Positions 11,611 through 23,975 of a stretch of 64,000 bases of DNA are shown here, one piece after another. Source of the DNA: Dermatemys mawii. Its lineage: Eukaryota; Chordata; Testudines; Dermatemydidae. Below the pieces are notes generated by a model. It saw only the letters and a list, made by a program, of their open reading frames with translations, was not told the DNA's origin and did no database searches. Every line of letters starts with the position of its first letter. Positions within the stretch are counted from its first letter, which is position 1. A program made the position numbers and the translations under genes. The stretch spans positions 57,537,446 through 57,601,445 of the forward strand of contig ML677326.1 in NCBI GenBank assembly GCA_007922305.1, written 5' to 3'.

Positions 11611-13316
11611 TTTAAGTCTTTCCCAGAGCAGGGCCTAATATTAGACCAAAACATCCAATCTTGTGTGCGTGTATCAGGTTTTTGCAATGTAACTTTTACT
11701 CCTGAACTTTTTAAAGTGTAGCATTTTAAAAGTTTGGGTCTGAGAGCTTTGCTTAATGAAGAAGGACAGGATTAAACCTGCTGTCTGTGGTGCTGTTTAT
11801 TCATGTCTAGGGAAGTGTATTATGTGTTAGGAATGAGCAATTCATTTCTGATAAAATATAAACTGACATAAACCTTGGCTCAAAACCCTAAGTGAACCCA
11901 TATCCAATCCTTTCTTATTAATTTTCACTTTTGCACTCCACTCCACTGCCTGATTCTGGCTGGGATTGGAATTGGAAGATACAAAATAGTGTGAGAAGCT
12001 GTATTCTCCTGGAGGCTGTTCCTCAGATGGTGTATATTGCCACAGCTTAGCAATTGTACACCAGTACAATGTATGGATTCTTCCAGTCCAATTGGCAGAC
12101 CTGAGAGGTTTGGATAAGTTTAAATATCTGAACTCTGCGGTGCTCATCCAAACCAAAGCCAAACCCCACATCTCCTGATTGGTGAGCCTCCAAAGTTTAA
12201 TTCTTGTTACATTCTTCTTGTTCTTCTTTGTAGCACTATTTCTGCATAGTTGGAGGAATGTGGATACATATAAGTGTTTTATGTTTTCACACGCTTTAAA
12301 GTTTCAAAGTTATATAAATCTCATGATTTAAAACTTTAAAACACAGCATCAGCATCTTTAATGATGTGTTTCTTTTTTGTGCTGATGTGAGAGGAAGAGA
12401 CAATTTATTGAACAGCAAGTCTTCAGAAGTTTCATTCTTGTACTAACACGGATTTGTATTCAAAGAATTATGGATAGTTTTTCCTAGAGACTCTCAACAC
12501 TCCCTATTCATGTCTGTCTGTAGCAGACAAGATAAAACTGGTCTACTTCACATTCAAGTACATTCAGAACTAAGATTACTGCAGTGAATTGAAATGTGCC
12601 TACACGAGCCTTGAGAGGCAAGCAAAAGGTGCCTGAACTCATTTTGTGTTTGACCCAAAGAACATTGGGAGGCAGAATCATTGGGTAGGGAGTTCTTATT
12701 ATGAAGCTTTTACAAGAAAGCAGGGCAATAGCATTCCTATTGTTTATATTTGTATAATGGGGGCCAGATTGTGGCTAACCTTGTGTGAATGAGCAAAGAG
12801 GGACAGGTAGCATGCAAGTGCTTTTCCCTGTAGTCCTGTGATGGAGCCAGATATTCCTCGAAGCCCCTTGGCATGAGACCTAGTCTGAGCAATTTTTGCC
12901 AGGCCTGAAAAATAGTTTGCCACTAATTCCCCTACAGTTATTCACTTGTTGTCCATGATGTTTACATCCCACCATGAATTAATGAGAATAAACAACATAA
13001 CCTCAGTTATAATAATTTATAGAGAAACTATGTATCCTTGAAAACCAGGAATGTCCTTCTCTTTAGGGCCTTGCCAGTGTCTCTACTGATTTTGTAGAAA
13101 GCAACGCTTTGCTTTGTTTTTGTAAACCCCAGCAGATTGACCATCCAAAGGAGCTGCCAGGAGGATGAGTTGGTGAACTGATAGCAGTTTGGGAGGACAC
13201 ATACGCAGCCAGAAACCATTCCCAGGACCGTCAGACAACACTGTTGCCATTGTACAATCATGAAAGCTCCCACTTGAGCAACCAGATCAAAGTAGCCTAT
13301 TCCGCATAAAGTATTA
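11611..13316. other. Unannotated DNA
   Basis: No gene or repeat family was recognised. The longest open frame (109 codons, minus strand, about 11842-12171) has no motif or splice context that supports coding. Confidence 0.5.
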
Positions 13317-13567
13317 AGCTACATCTACGCTTGGAGCTGGGGATGTCATTCCCAGCTTGAGTAGGCATATTCACACTAGTTCAATAGCAATATAGCCGTG
13401 GTACCATAGGCAGCAAAGAGCAATGGCACCAGCTATCTGTCTGCAGAATATACTGTTGGAGGCAGGCTGGGTTTGTATTCAAGGCTCGCTGCTGCCAATG
13501 AGAGCTAATGTGAGTATGTCAATTTGAGCTGGGAATCACTGTCCCAGTTCCAAGTGTACATGTAGCC
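13317..13567. mobile_element. Harbinger-like MITE with TTA duplication
   Basis: The ends agctacatctacgcttgga and tccaagtgtacatgtagcc are imperfect inverted repeats of each other. TTA is present at 13314-13316 and 13568-13570, the 3-bp duplication typical of PIF/Harbinger. It is 251 bp and non-coding. Confidence 0.75.
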
Positions 13568-13700
13568 TTAGATTCAGGGGGAGTATGTCCTCTTTTAAAA
13601 TTAAGGTAGTCTAATGATGACAGTGATGGGGGTCTGTGAAGTTCCTAGTCAAATTCAGAATGTTTATTTGTTTTGTCTGGTAGTGTTTTGATGGGTGAGC

Positions 13701-13850
13701 ATGGTAGACAGCACAGTTTGAGGAGTGATTTCAAATGCCCAACCAAAATTGCTAAGGCTGACTAATAAACCACACCAGAGCCAGCCTTAGCATATTTGTC
13801 TGAGCATTTGAAACCACTCCCCACAACTGTAATGGGCTGCTGTCTGCCAT
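13701..13850. repeat. Fold-back inverted repeat, about 60-bp arms
   Basis: The left arm (ggtagacagcacagtttg... to ...gctaaggctg) is answered by its diverged complement (cagccttagc... to ...gctgctgtctgcc), separated by a short loop around taataaaccacac. It is probably a degenerate MITE of a family I cannot name. No clear target duplication was found. Confidence 0.65.
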
Positions 13851-15795
13851 GGTTACACCACCGTGAACAAAGCCAGCATGAGGATCTGGGGAGAGGGAAA
13901 ATATAACCTCAAAATTAACTCTTCTCTCTACAGCCTTCGCCAATCTTGTACCTTGTATTGCTTCTAGCACATCGGCCTCAATCCTCCATTGTCTGATTCT
14001 CCTACTATGACTATTCTTCCATGTTGCCCCTAAAACTTGGAAAGCCCTCCTGGAACTGATCTGAAAAACTTCAAGCTTTTAATCATTCAACCCCCTCTTT
14101 AAAACTGACATTGTGATATCACAATGAAATCAGACAGATAATGAGCATGACATCAGAGCTAATTAGGAACAGTTAATATATAGTCAACATTTTTTCTATA
14201 CATGTTTTCTACCATCCTTCATTTGTTGTTTTCTTATTATAAAAGGGTTGCAGACTGTCTCTTACTATGTTGTGGGAACCTCTGTAATGCACATTATAAA
14301 CAAAATAATACTTTACATAAAATGTGTGGAAGCAGGAACTCTTTGGGTCCCATCCCCCACACCTTTCTGTTGTAAGAGAAGCAGAGCCCAGGTTCTTGTG
14401 CTGGGGTCTAACTATAGTAAACATTTAGAAAAGTTTTACTAGTGCCAAATAAACGGGCTGCATTTTGGGGGGAGGTGATCCTTTTCTGTGCATCGCAATC
14501 ATCCTTTTTTGGTGTCTGGACTCCTCATTGTGTATGGGTTTGATCCTACTACCTCTCCGATGTAAAATGAATGATTGTCCTGGTTTCTGTTCTTCAGTTC
14601 TACCTTGGTGCCAAGAGTGGGGTGCATTGTTTAATACTGTCCACACAGATCAAACTTCCAGCATAAGTATACTGGAATCTCTCTTAAGAGACCATTCACT
14701 AACTTCACTGCATCCAGGAATACAGCTTTGTCCTCCCCTCCTAAGGCACTCTGCTCATGGGCTGTGTTACAGCTGTGTACCAGAATTAGCTTGACTAGCT
14801 TTATTGCTTTGAGTAACGTTCCTTTGCTGGTTTATTTATTCCAGGTGATGGCAGTAAAGACCTTTGCTCTTTCAGCATATAGAGAATGATAAGGCTCTCA
14901 GACTCTTACCATCTCTCAAGGGGAAATTATTCCTCCACGCCACCCCTTTTAGTACATAGCATGAGTCAGAATACTGCATGACCTGTTTTTTTTTTGTTCT
15001 TTATAAATAATAAATACAGCATAACTTTTCCACCTACCTTTCTCTGCATGGGCCTCTCACACTGTATATTTTAGTATAATATTTCACTGATTTGTAATCC
15101 ATACTGTGCAAGTTACAGTATTAGTGTTCAGGCTTAAGGTATTTTAAACTGCTCCTATAACTTTAACGTAAATTGTATGTTCAGGGACAGAGGGAAATCT
15201 CAATGAAGCTGTTTTGTTGGGATTTGTCACTCAGGAATATGGTGACATAGCAACGTTCTGTCAAAGACAGTTTCAAAATGAAAAGCCTTGCAGTGAGCCT
15301 GGAGTTTGTCTGCTGGATTAAAACAAATCATCAATTCACTGCTAATGTTTTATAGATGGATTAAAAGGAAGAACAAACTCAAAACTAAACCTGACCTGTA
15401 AACACTCCTGAAAAATGGATTCAGCATTGCCTTGCAATTACTTTCCTTTTTTAAAAAAAAGGGATGTTGTGGGGGGTTTTCAGCCTCATTGTAAAAATTC
15501 ATAGCGGGGAGAAAATCTGCTCAAAACATTTCTGCTGTATGTTAGCCTCAGGAAAGGATTTGTGGTTGTGTGGAAGAGCGAGATTCTGTAGACCTCAAAT
15601 TGTGTCTAGCCTGAGGGTACAAAGAGGACCCCAGAATCCAGCTCTTTGTATCCAGTGCTTCCTTCCCCTGGCAACATGAAATTTTTCAAACTGTGCAGCC
15701 GTTGGCATCTTCAAAATCACCATCCCCAGCATGCTTCTAAGAAGAAGTTAAGGCTAGGTTAGTGAGTATTAACTCCTGTGTGTATTTCCCCCTAG
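13851..15795. other. Unannotated DNA, probable intron
   Basis: No coding or repeat unit was identified. It lies directly upstream of the exon-like block at 15796. Confidence 0.45.
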
Positions 15796-15876
15796 AAATA
15801 CACCGGGTTCCCAGAGAAATATGCCATGAAGAGCAGCAACCTAATCAACCTTGCTCCCAACAAAGTTCTAATTGTG
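15796..15876 (+). CDS. Candidate host-gene exon A (81 bp, internal)
   Basis: A pyrimidine-rich acceptor (tttccccctag) precedes an open stretch of exactly 27 codons, and a good donor follows (gtg|gtatgt). The translation begins KYTGFPEKYAMKSSNL and ends NKVLIV. It has ordinary protein-like composition and no stop. Both boundaries are phase 0, and it joins in frame to exon B at 37195 across a 21.3 kb intron. I do not recognise the protein. Coding status rests only on splice signals and frame; a chance exon-like match remains possible. No promoter, start codon or poly(A) site for this gene lies in the window as far as I can see. Confidence 0.5.
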
Positions 15877-18677
15877 GTATGTCCATATACGTCTAGGGGA
15901 TCCTGGGAAAGGGAGGAGCATCCCACAGAGCTGGCACTCGTCCTTTCCATGGGTTAACCCACAGTTGTCTCCACATTCTGTTTCTTTGCTTCTTGCATAG
16001 TGTAGAATGGAAGGAAGCATGGAACCTGGGATTAGACTAACTGGCTCAGATTAACATAGAATTTTTGGACTGCAGTGACAGCTGACTGAAGGTAGTAAAT
16101 CATAGGACTTTAAGCCCTAAATATTTTAATGTTTTCACATTATAAAGAGAAAAATGGAAGTCTTCTCATCATCCGAGAGACACAGCTGTCCTCCTTAGGC
16201 TAATAAAATTATGTTGCTCAACCCATTTAGATGAATAGGCTTAAAATTAATTAAAAATTGTAAGCAAATATCTCTATTCACAAAAAGCATGATCATCTTC
16301 ACTTATGTCCATACAAAATTCAGCAGATTGGCATGTGGGTAAATAAGATAAACATTTATTTTTTAGCAGGTGTTTTCCAAGGAGGGCTTATTATAACTAT
16401 TATAACTCTTTCCAGAACAGTCTCCTCAGTCACATACCATTCTTTGAGGGGAGGAAAGGAAGAGAGAGATTACAAAGTGCTTTTTCATTGTGTTTACTCT
16501 TTATCTGAACTTGTTAAAGGATCCAGTCTGCTGTGAACATCTATTATTTATCTTAAACTATAAGATTTCCTTGGTAGTTAAACACATATAGTACTTCTCA
16601 ATTTACCTCAGTTTCAGAGCAGGATGCTGGCATTTATAAGGAGAATAGAAAAACAATTACGCATGCAAGCAACTCAAAGTGCTTTGGACATCATTTCTTG
16701 TGGGGGAAGATTAGGTTCTCTTTAGCTGAAATTAGCAAATCCCACTTTATTGATGTAAGTTGCAGTAAGAAAAAGCAGGATGAGATGAAGGGAAGATTAT
16801 GGGAAAATGCACAATAGACCCAAGTGAGTCGAACATCTAGAGTTATGGGTTTGGCTGTTTTAAATGTCTGCTTAGTTTGCATGTTTATTTTTCAAAGCTT
16901 CTTTTTTTAAAAAAAGAGTGTCAAATTAAATGAGAAAGAGTTAGGCCGATATATAAATCTGACCATTAAACTTCCACTTATGAAGTAAAGCAGCTATTAC
17001 AGCAGTTGTCACTGTGAGAATGGGCCAAATTTAGCCCATGGAAAGTGTGTCTGCTTCTCCAAGGACTGAGTCAAAGTATCATTGGTTGCATTGAGGATAT
17101 TTCCTAACAGTTCTCCCTTTGGATTATTGGAGGAAGCTACTTGCTCATCTATTCTACTTCTTGGAGATGCTATAAATCAAGGCAATGAGTGGCGGTAAGT
17201 AAAGAGAGTGAAATAGATCACATGAGAACACATGACAAATGTATTTGACACTGTAAGAAAAGTACATTGTTCTCCTTCACTGAGTTCATTATTGTCTAAA
17301 TAACTTCATAAATAATATGAAGTTAGGCATAGAAAAAGAGCTACTTTGCAGAATAATTTTCCATATGAGTTGGAAGCTGTGCTTTTTGGAATCATACGAA
17401 TAGCGCATGTACACATGTGCATGTTGCACCAATGGCTTCACCTTTCAGCTATGTTAGAAACATGTCTTAGCTTACATAGTGATTGGCACAGAGGCTGAAA
17501 AATCAAGGACACAATGGTGCCCTTATCAAACTAACAACACTTTTTGACATGAGCAAGCAAGACCCTCATATTCTGTCACTACTTCTGTTTGAATAAAATA
17601 ATCCTCAAGCCCTGAAGACATTTTAATGGGACTTGACTTATTTTAGTCTATCCTTGCTATTCCACTGAGATAGTGTTTCAGCCTGTCAAATCCAGTATCA
17701 CATTCATACAACATTCTTTTACTGCTTGTATCTTGAATTTGACTCCTGTTCTCTGGGGAGCTGAGTGCAACTGCCAGAAGTCATTTCACTTGTCACCTTT
17801 AACAACCATCAGAAAGATGGAACTATGTCTGTATATGGCGAGTTTTAGTTTCAGTTGCTGGAGCTAGAAGGAACTTTAAAGATACTCAAAAGCCATTCAT
17901 AACAAAGTCCACCTGACCCTAAATTACACTATTCCTGCAAATGATGGTAACATCTGTGTACAATAGTTTAAAATATATTAACTTATTTTAAATTGTTTCA
18001 CTTGCAGGCTTTTTACAGACAGGAAGTAATCAAAAAGAATCTTGAAACATAATGTGTGAAATGAAGCAGAACTTCCTGTTTGACAGCTTCAAAATGCTTC
18101 ACTTTTCATTTTCATTTTTTAAATGCCTCACTAGTGGCTTCTGTAGTGTATTTTATTAGCATTTCCTAAAAATGAATAGAAGAAATGCAGAGAAGCTTTT
18201 GCTTAAATAGTTTTAAGTTGTCAGTTCATTTCTAAGATGTGACACTGTGCTTTAGAAGGATCAGACATCACCAGTAAAAGTCATGCCAGAATACTGCTTG
18301 TGCCAGAATAAGTATAGCAATTTCAGAACACAATATCAATTCCTCCGCCCCATATTTGCCAAGACTCCACTGAAAACAAAATATGGTATTTTCTAGCTTC
18401 AAAGAACAATATGCCAGTATGACGGGTTGGATCACAGAAACTCCCTTGGGGCTGCCAACTGATGTGCCAAGACTACTTCTGCACCTGCCAGCTTGGGACT
18501 CCAGAATCCTGTGATTAATAAATAGATTAATAAAATAAGCCACTTTTGAGATGATAACACAGCAGTTATTTTGCATCAGCAACATTACACAAGCTTGTTT
18601 TTAGGCAAGCAAGTCAGGAGGAATACATCAAATTGAAACTACAGGACAGTGGTAATTCAGTTTCATGACTAAACTAA
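15877..18677 (+). other. Intron-like unannotated DNA
   Basis: This would be the first part of the intron following exon A. AT-rich, with no repeat family I can name and no supported open frame. Confidence 0.45.
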
Positions 18678-19545
18678 TGTGACTGTAGCGAGGTGATGAC
18701 TCACTGGCACAGCATCTCCTGCTGGACATCCACGAATTAGCTCTTGTCAGCCATGGAGTGCCCTCTGCACGTGGTGTCTCACCCGCTATCTGCTCTGCTG
18801 GTTTGGGACCCGTGTTGCTCCCCGCTTAGTGACATCCGCTTCAGGCCACTGCCCTCCAGCAGTGCCCCCAACTCCATTCTGACCCCCATCTGGTGGGAGA
18901 AGGGTGAGGGTAATGACAATCCTTCAGCTTGCATCTGCCCCAGTGGCCAACCACAACCCCAAAGTCTAGCCTCTCACTCAGGGGCACGTTACAGTCTGTC
19001 TCAGCCACACACCTCTGTGGCCAGGTGCAAAACAAGGGGGAAGGGAGGGACCCAGGCATACCTGCTATTCTGAGTCCCAACCCAGGGACCCTTTAGCAGC
19101 AGCCTGTCTTCCCTGGACCACTTCCCCTTTGGCCCCTTGCACCTTCTTGGCCCTTCTAGTCAGAGTCTGCAGCTTGGCAGATAAGGGGCCGGAGCTCTCC
19201 TTTGCTCCCCTGAGCCTGCCCAGCACTGCTCTGTCCAAGATGCTTACTCAGGAGTCAGTCCTCTTCCCACAATGTCCTTACAGACAAACAGTGACAGTCA
19301 GTCACTGCTGGATGCTCCCCAGTCTCCTCAACAGCCTGTCTTTCAGTGAGGGACACATTGCTTCTCTCTCAGCAGCTGTCAGGCTTGTAATGATGCTACT
19401 TCCGGTTTCTTCATCAATCAGCCCTGAACTGAGCCAAGTTCTCTCCTTTTCTTCTCCCTCCAAGCCTAGCATTGGCTCCAGGTATAGCAGGGTAGGGGTA
19501 ATTGGGCTCATAGGCTCTCTTTAACCCCTTTCCTGCTGGTGTGTG
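18678..19545 (-). mobile_element. Antisense solo LTR related to the one at 7109
   Basis: Several blocks are the reverse complement of the LTR at 7109-7896, for example gctcccctgagcctgcccag near 19204 and attagctcttgtcagccatg near 18736. The left end (tgtgactgtagcg) gives the CA end on the minus strand. The minus-strand 5' end differs from the 7109 copy, and no matching 5-bp duplication was found. It may therefore be a subfamily or be truncated. The 131-codon plus-strand frame at 19129-19524 lies within the LTR and is not a gene. Confidence 0.65.
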
Positions 19546-21039
19546 CTTTCTCTGTGCCATTATAGAAAGCAATTAATCAATTTAGTTGAGTCATCATCCT
19601 TCAGTGTGAGTATGTATCACCAGGTGTTTATTCACAAACTCTCAGTTTCAGCTGCAGCTTGTCAGCTCTCAGCTACAGTTGGCACTGCCAGCATGGATGA
19701 TGAGGATTTCTTTATCCTGCTAAAGTCATGCTATCCCCTGCAACCATACCAAGCTACAGCACTGAACATCCACAGCTGCTAGTGTCAGGAAAGGGTAGTA
19801 CAATGAAGGAAATGTGCAGAAGAAAAGGTTAAGGGTAGTTTGATAAGTTTTCAGGAGTGGCTTTGTAAAGGGGTGATGGAATGCTTGCCACCTTTAAGTG
19901 GCACAGATAAGGTTGTGGTGCACGGTTTGTGGTTTATGGTAGTTGTGGTAAGGGTAAGGTTCGTGCATGTAAGTGAAATGTAAAACACGCACAGTTCACA
20001 TTCTAGTTATGAGTGCTCAGTACTGCTAAAGACCAGTCATATAATCAGAACGAGCATTAGTTTACATATATGACAGCACATTTACTAAAAGTACTGTGTA
20101 CCTGAGTCTTATTACTATTTGATTTCTTAATTTGATTGATAAAAGTCAAACATGTAAACACAGCTGCTGGTTGAAAATACACTGAGGGACAAGTCACTTT
20201 TGTTTAATATCTATCAGTAGAAGAGTTTTATCATGGCAAGAAAACAACAAAAAGCCCTAACTTAACTTGCTTCAAAGTGTGAACTGAAGCTGTTATTCAC
20301 TTCTTGACTCCCCTCCCCTCTACCCCCATGATGAGACCTGCTGACACATCTTCAAAAGATGGCAGACTTAAATAAGCAAGCAAAGCAAAAATCAGCAGGA
20401 AGAAAATTTGAAGCTACAGAATAAAATAATGTAAAAGACTGTTCAATACCAAGAAAAGGTAATTGAATTTGTGAATAGCCAGCAAATGTACCTCACTGTA
20501 AAAAAAATTGCTGACATAAGATTTCTTCATTAAAAAGAATATGCAATAAATCCTCCATCTTATATTTCTGCCAGTAGAAATGTTATTAAGGCATTTTCTT
20601 AGGGGATTTTAGGAATATAGAAAATGTACCTTTACCCAAATGAATAAAATATTAATGAAATTATTCAACATATAGTAAATGGGCCTTAAACTTAGTTTCC
20701 CTTTTTGAAGTAGTTCCATTGCCTTTCTGAAGAGTCTCACTTTATAAAAATACTGATTAGGATTAGGAAAAAGTGCATATTTTTCACTTTGTTTTTCTCC
20801 TTTCCATATGGTTTGCTGAAAGAGAGAACTTTACCAAAAGGCTTATCTTAACCTGAAGTGAGTTAAAATCAAGTAATGTATTATCTTACCATATATTATT
20901 TGTATTTATATTTACCTGCATAAAAATACATTCCAATATACTTTCTCAGATGTATATGTTTGCATAAAGAAGACATGATGGTGTGATGTAGACTGAAGGC
21001 TTTGTCATCAGCAACACACTGTATTGTAATGAGTTTGGG
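19546..21039. other. Unannotated AT-rich DNA
   Basis: No gene or nameable repeat was seen. There are purine-rich and poly-A tracts only. Confidence 0.5.
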
Positions 21040-21565
21040 ATGGGTACTCAGCTCTGGAATTCACCTAAATGTGTGATACTAATATTGTTCAACCTCACCG
21101 GACACACCATAGAAGATTTAAAGGTCAGCATTTTGCAGCAAAAAAACTTCAAGTCCAGACTGCAAAGAGAGACTGCAGAGCTGCAATTCATTTGCAAATT
21201 TGACACTATCAATTTGGGACTGAATAGAGATTTTGAATGGCTAGCTAACTACAAAAGCAGCTTTTCTTCTCTCGCTATTCACACCTCCAGTTCAGCTGCT
21301 AGAGGAACACCTCACCCTCCCTGATTAGAGATAACAAGCTGGTTCAGCCTGATTGGACTAACCTTGTTATCTCCCACCTGGTTCTTGCCTACCTATTTAT
21401 ACCTGCCCCTGGATACTTCCACTGCATGCATCCGACGAAGTGGGTATTAGCCCACGAAAGCTCATGCTCTGAAAAAATTTCAGTTAGTCTTTAAGGTGCC
21501 ACAGGACTCTTTGTCACTTCTGCAATTCCAGACTAACACGGCTACCCCTCTGATTCTTGACTAAT
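21040..21565 (+). mobile_element. Penelope-like element, 3' end with GIY-YIG endonuclease remnant
   Basis: The open frame at 21040-21324 contains FNLTGHTIEDLKVSIL, followed by RETAELQFICKFDTINLGLN. This order fits the C-terminal GIY-YIG endonuclease of Penelope-like retroelements (FN..GH...DL.V, then a conserved Glu and an F.T...GLN motif). A non-coding tail follows, with a hammerhead-like core at 21432-21468 and the conserved block gttagtctttaaggtgccac near 21484. It ends cagactaacacggctacccc. The copy is 5' truncated: no reverse transcriptase was seen. Related tail sequence recurs at 58836-59950. Confidence 0.65.
21432..21468 (+). ncRNA. Hammerhead-ribozyme-like core in Penelope-like tail
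   Basis: The order is CCGACGA, a stem GTGGG/CCCAC closed by a short loop (tattag), then GAAA and a small stem III GC-TCAT-GC followed by TC. This matches the hammerhead layout (CUGANGA, stem II, GAAA, stem III, UH). The second position of the first box is C where U is required, so this copy is probably inactive. Hammerhead motifs are known in Penelope-like elements. Stem I pairing was not convincing. Confidence 0.5.
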
Positions 21566-21578
21566 ATTGTTATATTGC

Positions 21579-21760
21579 CAGGGCCAGCTCCAGGCATCAG
21601 CTGAGGAAGCACATGCCTGGGGCGGCACACTGTAAGGGGCGGCATTCTAGTCAATCTTAGGGTGGCACAATTCAGTCTCCTTTTTTATTTTTTTTGCTTT
21701 GGCAGTTCAGGTGGGTTTTTTTCGCTTGGGGTGGCATTGGTTGTAAGGGAAAATGAGGAG
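21579..21760 (+). mobile_element. hAT element end (fragment)
   Basis: It starts cagggccagctccaggca, like a hAT terminal repeat, and continues with a cctggggcggca block. The opposite end and an 8-bp duplication were not found, so only the left part is annotated. Confidence 0.4.
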
Positions 21761-23152
21761 CAAGGAGAAAATTTTGAGAAAAATGTGAGGGCTGAGGAGA
21801 TGGTCAAAAGCTATATGGCCATATTAGCTATAGTTAGAGGTTGGTAAATAATTTGTAAAGAATATTTTATTTTATGTACTTTGCCCCTTGTTCTCTTCAC
21901 AGATTGTCCATAATAAAAAATGTGTTCATTATTCAAAATTCATTGCCAAATATCTCCAAATAATTATTGATTTTAGTCTGCGATCAGTACATTGTGAATA
22001 TTCAAAATTCAAGCAGTTTTGACTGGATACGTAGATCACATGGTAATTTTAGTTCTGTGAAGAGATTATCATAACTCTTAGAATTGGATTTCCAATATCA
22101 GTGCTTCTGAAAGTGTATTTACATTTCACTTCCTGCAAACATTTTGCAATATTCATTTAAAATTTGCATTTTGGTTAATATTCCTGCCAGTAAGATAATT
22201 TGGTAGGTTATTAACTGAGAGCAAACATAAATTGGGCGCTAAGGTACCTGGACTGAATTAAACTAATTATCGTAATTATTATTAGGAACATTTTTTGTGG
22301 CACTGCTCCATTGATTTGTGAACATTTGGATGGACCATTTTAAGGGCAGTAGCTGATCACATTGGAGAAATGTATAGTAGCTAATTAAGTCAGATATATT
22401 TGCAGAAACAGTTGCAGTATGTTTCTTGAGAAGTAGTTGTAAATAGATCTTGTTGAACCACGCATCGCAAACAATGTTTTCACCAAATTTGGCCTTTTCT
22501 GTTCACAAACTGTCTATGAAGCAATCATTACTCTTAGTAACTTTAAAGTTATTCATAATTGTTTAACAAATACTTTTTACAAAAATACTTGGGTCTTCTT
22601 GAGTTGCTGCAAGCCATGTTAGTAAGCACTCTTTCAAGTATTCATTATTGGATCTGAATTATTGCTTATCTAAATCACATGGTATGGTTTCCTGACAGGA
22701 TGATATAATGGGAGAAGAGCTTAAAGAAATAATCACAATGTCAAATTGTACATGAAAAGAATAGAGAGCATTTTAGGGGTGGGGACAAATACAGGAGATA
22801 AGGAGGCCTAGGAAATTCCAGAATCTTCAGTTGTCTGTTACTGTTGCTATGGTCCCAGAGGTGGTTCCATAGGGCAATTGTCCCCACATACTTATCTTTC
22901 TACTTTGCTATTTGGTCACACTTACATGCTCTGGAGCTAATACATGTACCAATTGTCTCCAGGCATGGAAGCTTTTTGTTGTGTGAGCATCCCTCTCCCA
23001 AGCTCAGGGACTTCTCCTCCTCTTCACTGCGTCTCATGCTAAGTAATCACTTGGATATATGTCACAAAAATGCTGGAATTCCCACTATCCTATTCTCTTT
23101 CTACCTCTGAGAACCTTACCCTACAAACACATAAAACCAAGGTTCCTCTGTG
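21761..23152. other. Unannotated AT-rich DNA
   Basis: No gene or repeat was recognised between the hAT fragment and the left end of the large hAT element. Confidence 0.5.
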
Positions 23153-23605
23153 CAGGACCAGATTAACTTTTTGTGGGCCCGGTGCCAAATATATTTATGG
23201 GTCCTCCTAGGGAATGATTGTAAAAGCCAGGAGATTGACACAAAAATGGTCTTTGACACAGAGCATAGCTGCACAGGTTTATTAACAATAGCTACATGAA
23301 GTGGTTTGGTTGAGTTAAGTTACTCGCATTAATACTTGCTATGTAATATATAAATTACTTATCTGAAGTAAGACTAGTATGAAGAATGATGCTGTAAATA
23401 AAATGTATGAAAGTTTTCTTCAGATTTTTCGACATGCCTTTGCTGCAGCAAACATTTCAATTAAACTAGAGAAGTCAATAGAGTTTACCATTAACTCTTT
23501 CTTGAACCATCATAGCACGTAAAGCACTTTTTATCCTTTTTACATGAGAAAGACCTTTCACCACTGCAGTTCAAGAGTGGTATTGTAAATGCATAGTGCA
23601 ACAAA

Positions 23606-23740
23606 GGGTATGGTTACACTTACAAGATTATAGCGCTATTGCTTATAGCGGTCGCCTTATACAGCAATAATAATAGCGCTATTGTATGTCCACACTGAGA
23701 TGCTCCAGCGTTATAGCATGGCCACATTTGCGGCACTTAA
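23606..23740. promoter_or_regulatory. Left subterminal palindrome cluster of Harbinger
   Basis: Copies or part-copies of tatagcgctat occur at about 23630, 23645, 23671 and 23711, next to the left terminal repeat. Matching copies lie at the right end (about 27786-27940). Repeated subterminal words of this kind are usual binding sites for Harbinger transposase or Myb-like partner. That role is an inference here. Confidence 0.6.
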
Positions 23741-23975
23741 TACGGCATTAAGAGCAGTGCATTAGGGCATGTATCCCACAGTACACCTCTTCCTGATCTG
23801 GCGCAATGCCTTGTGGTAGGGGGGGCGTCACTTGCGGGGCATTCTATGTCCTGTTTGAACTACCCATGATGCTTTTTGGCATATCCCAGCAATCCCTGTG
23901 TTTCCTTCCACCTCCGGCGCCATCTTTCAAGGGTTTCAGCAAGGCACGCTCCGTCTTCCATTGTCGAGTGCTGCA

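Noticed and set aside
19129..19524. 131-codon open frame on +
   Set aside because: It lies in an antisense LTR related to 7109-7896 and is GC-driven chance; no motif.
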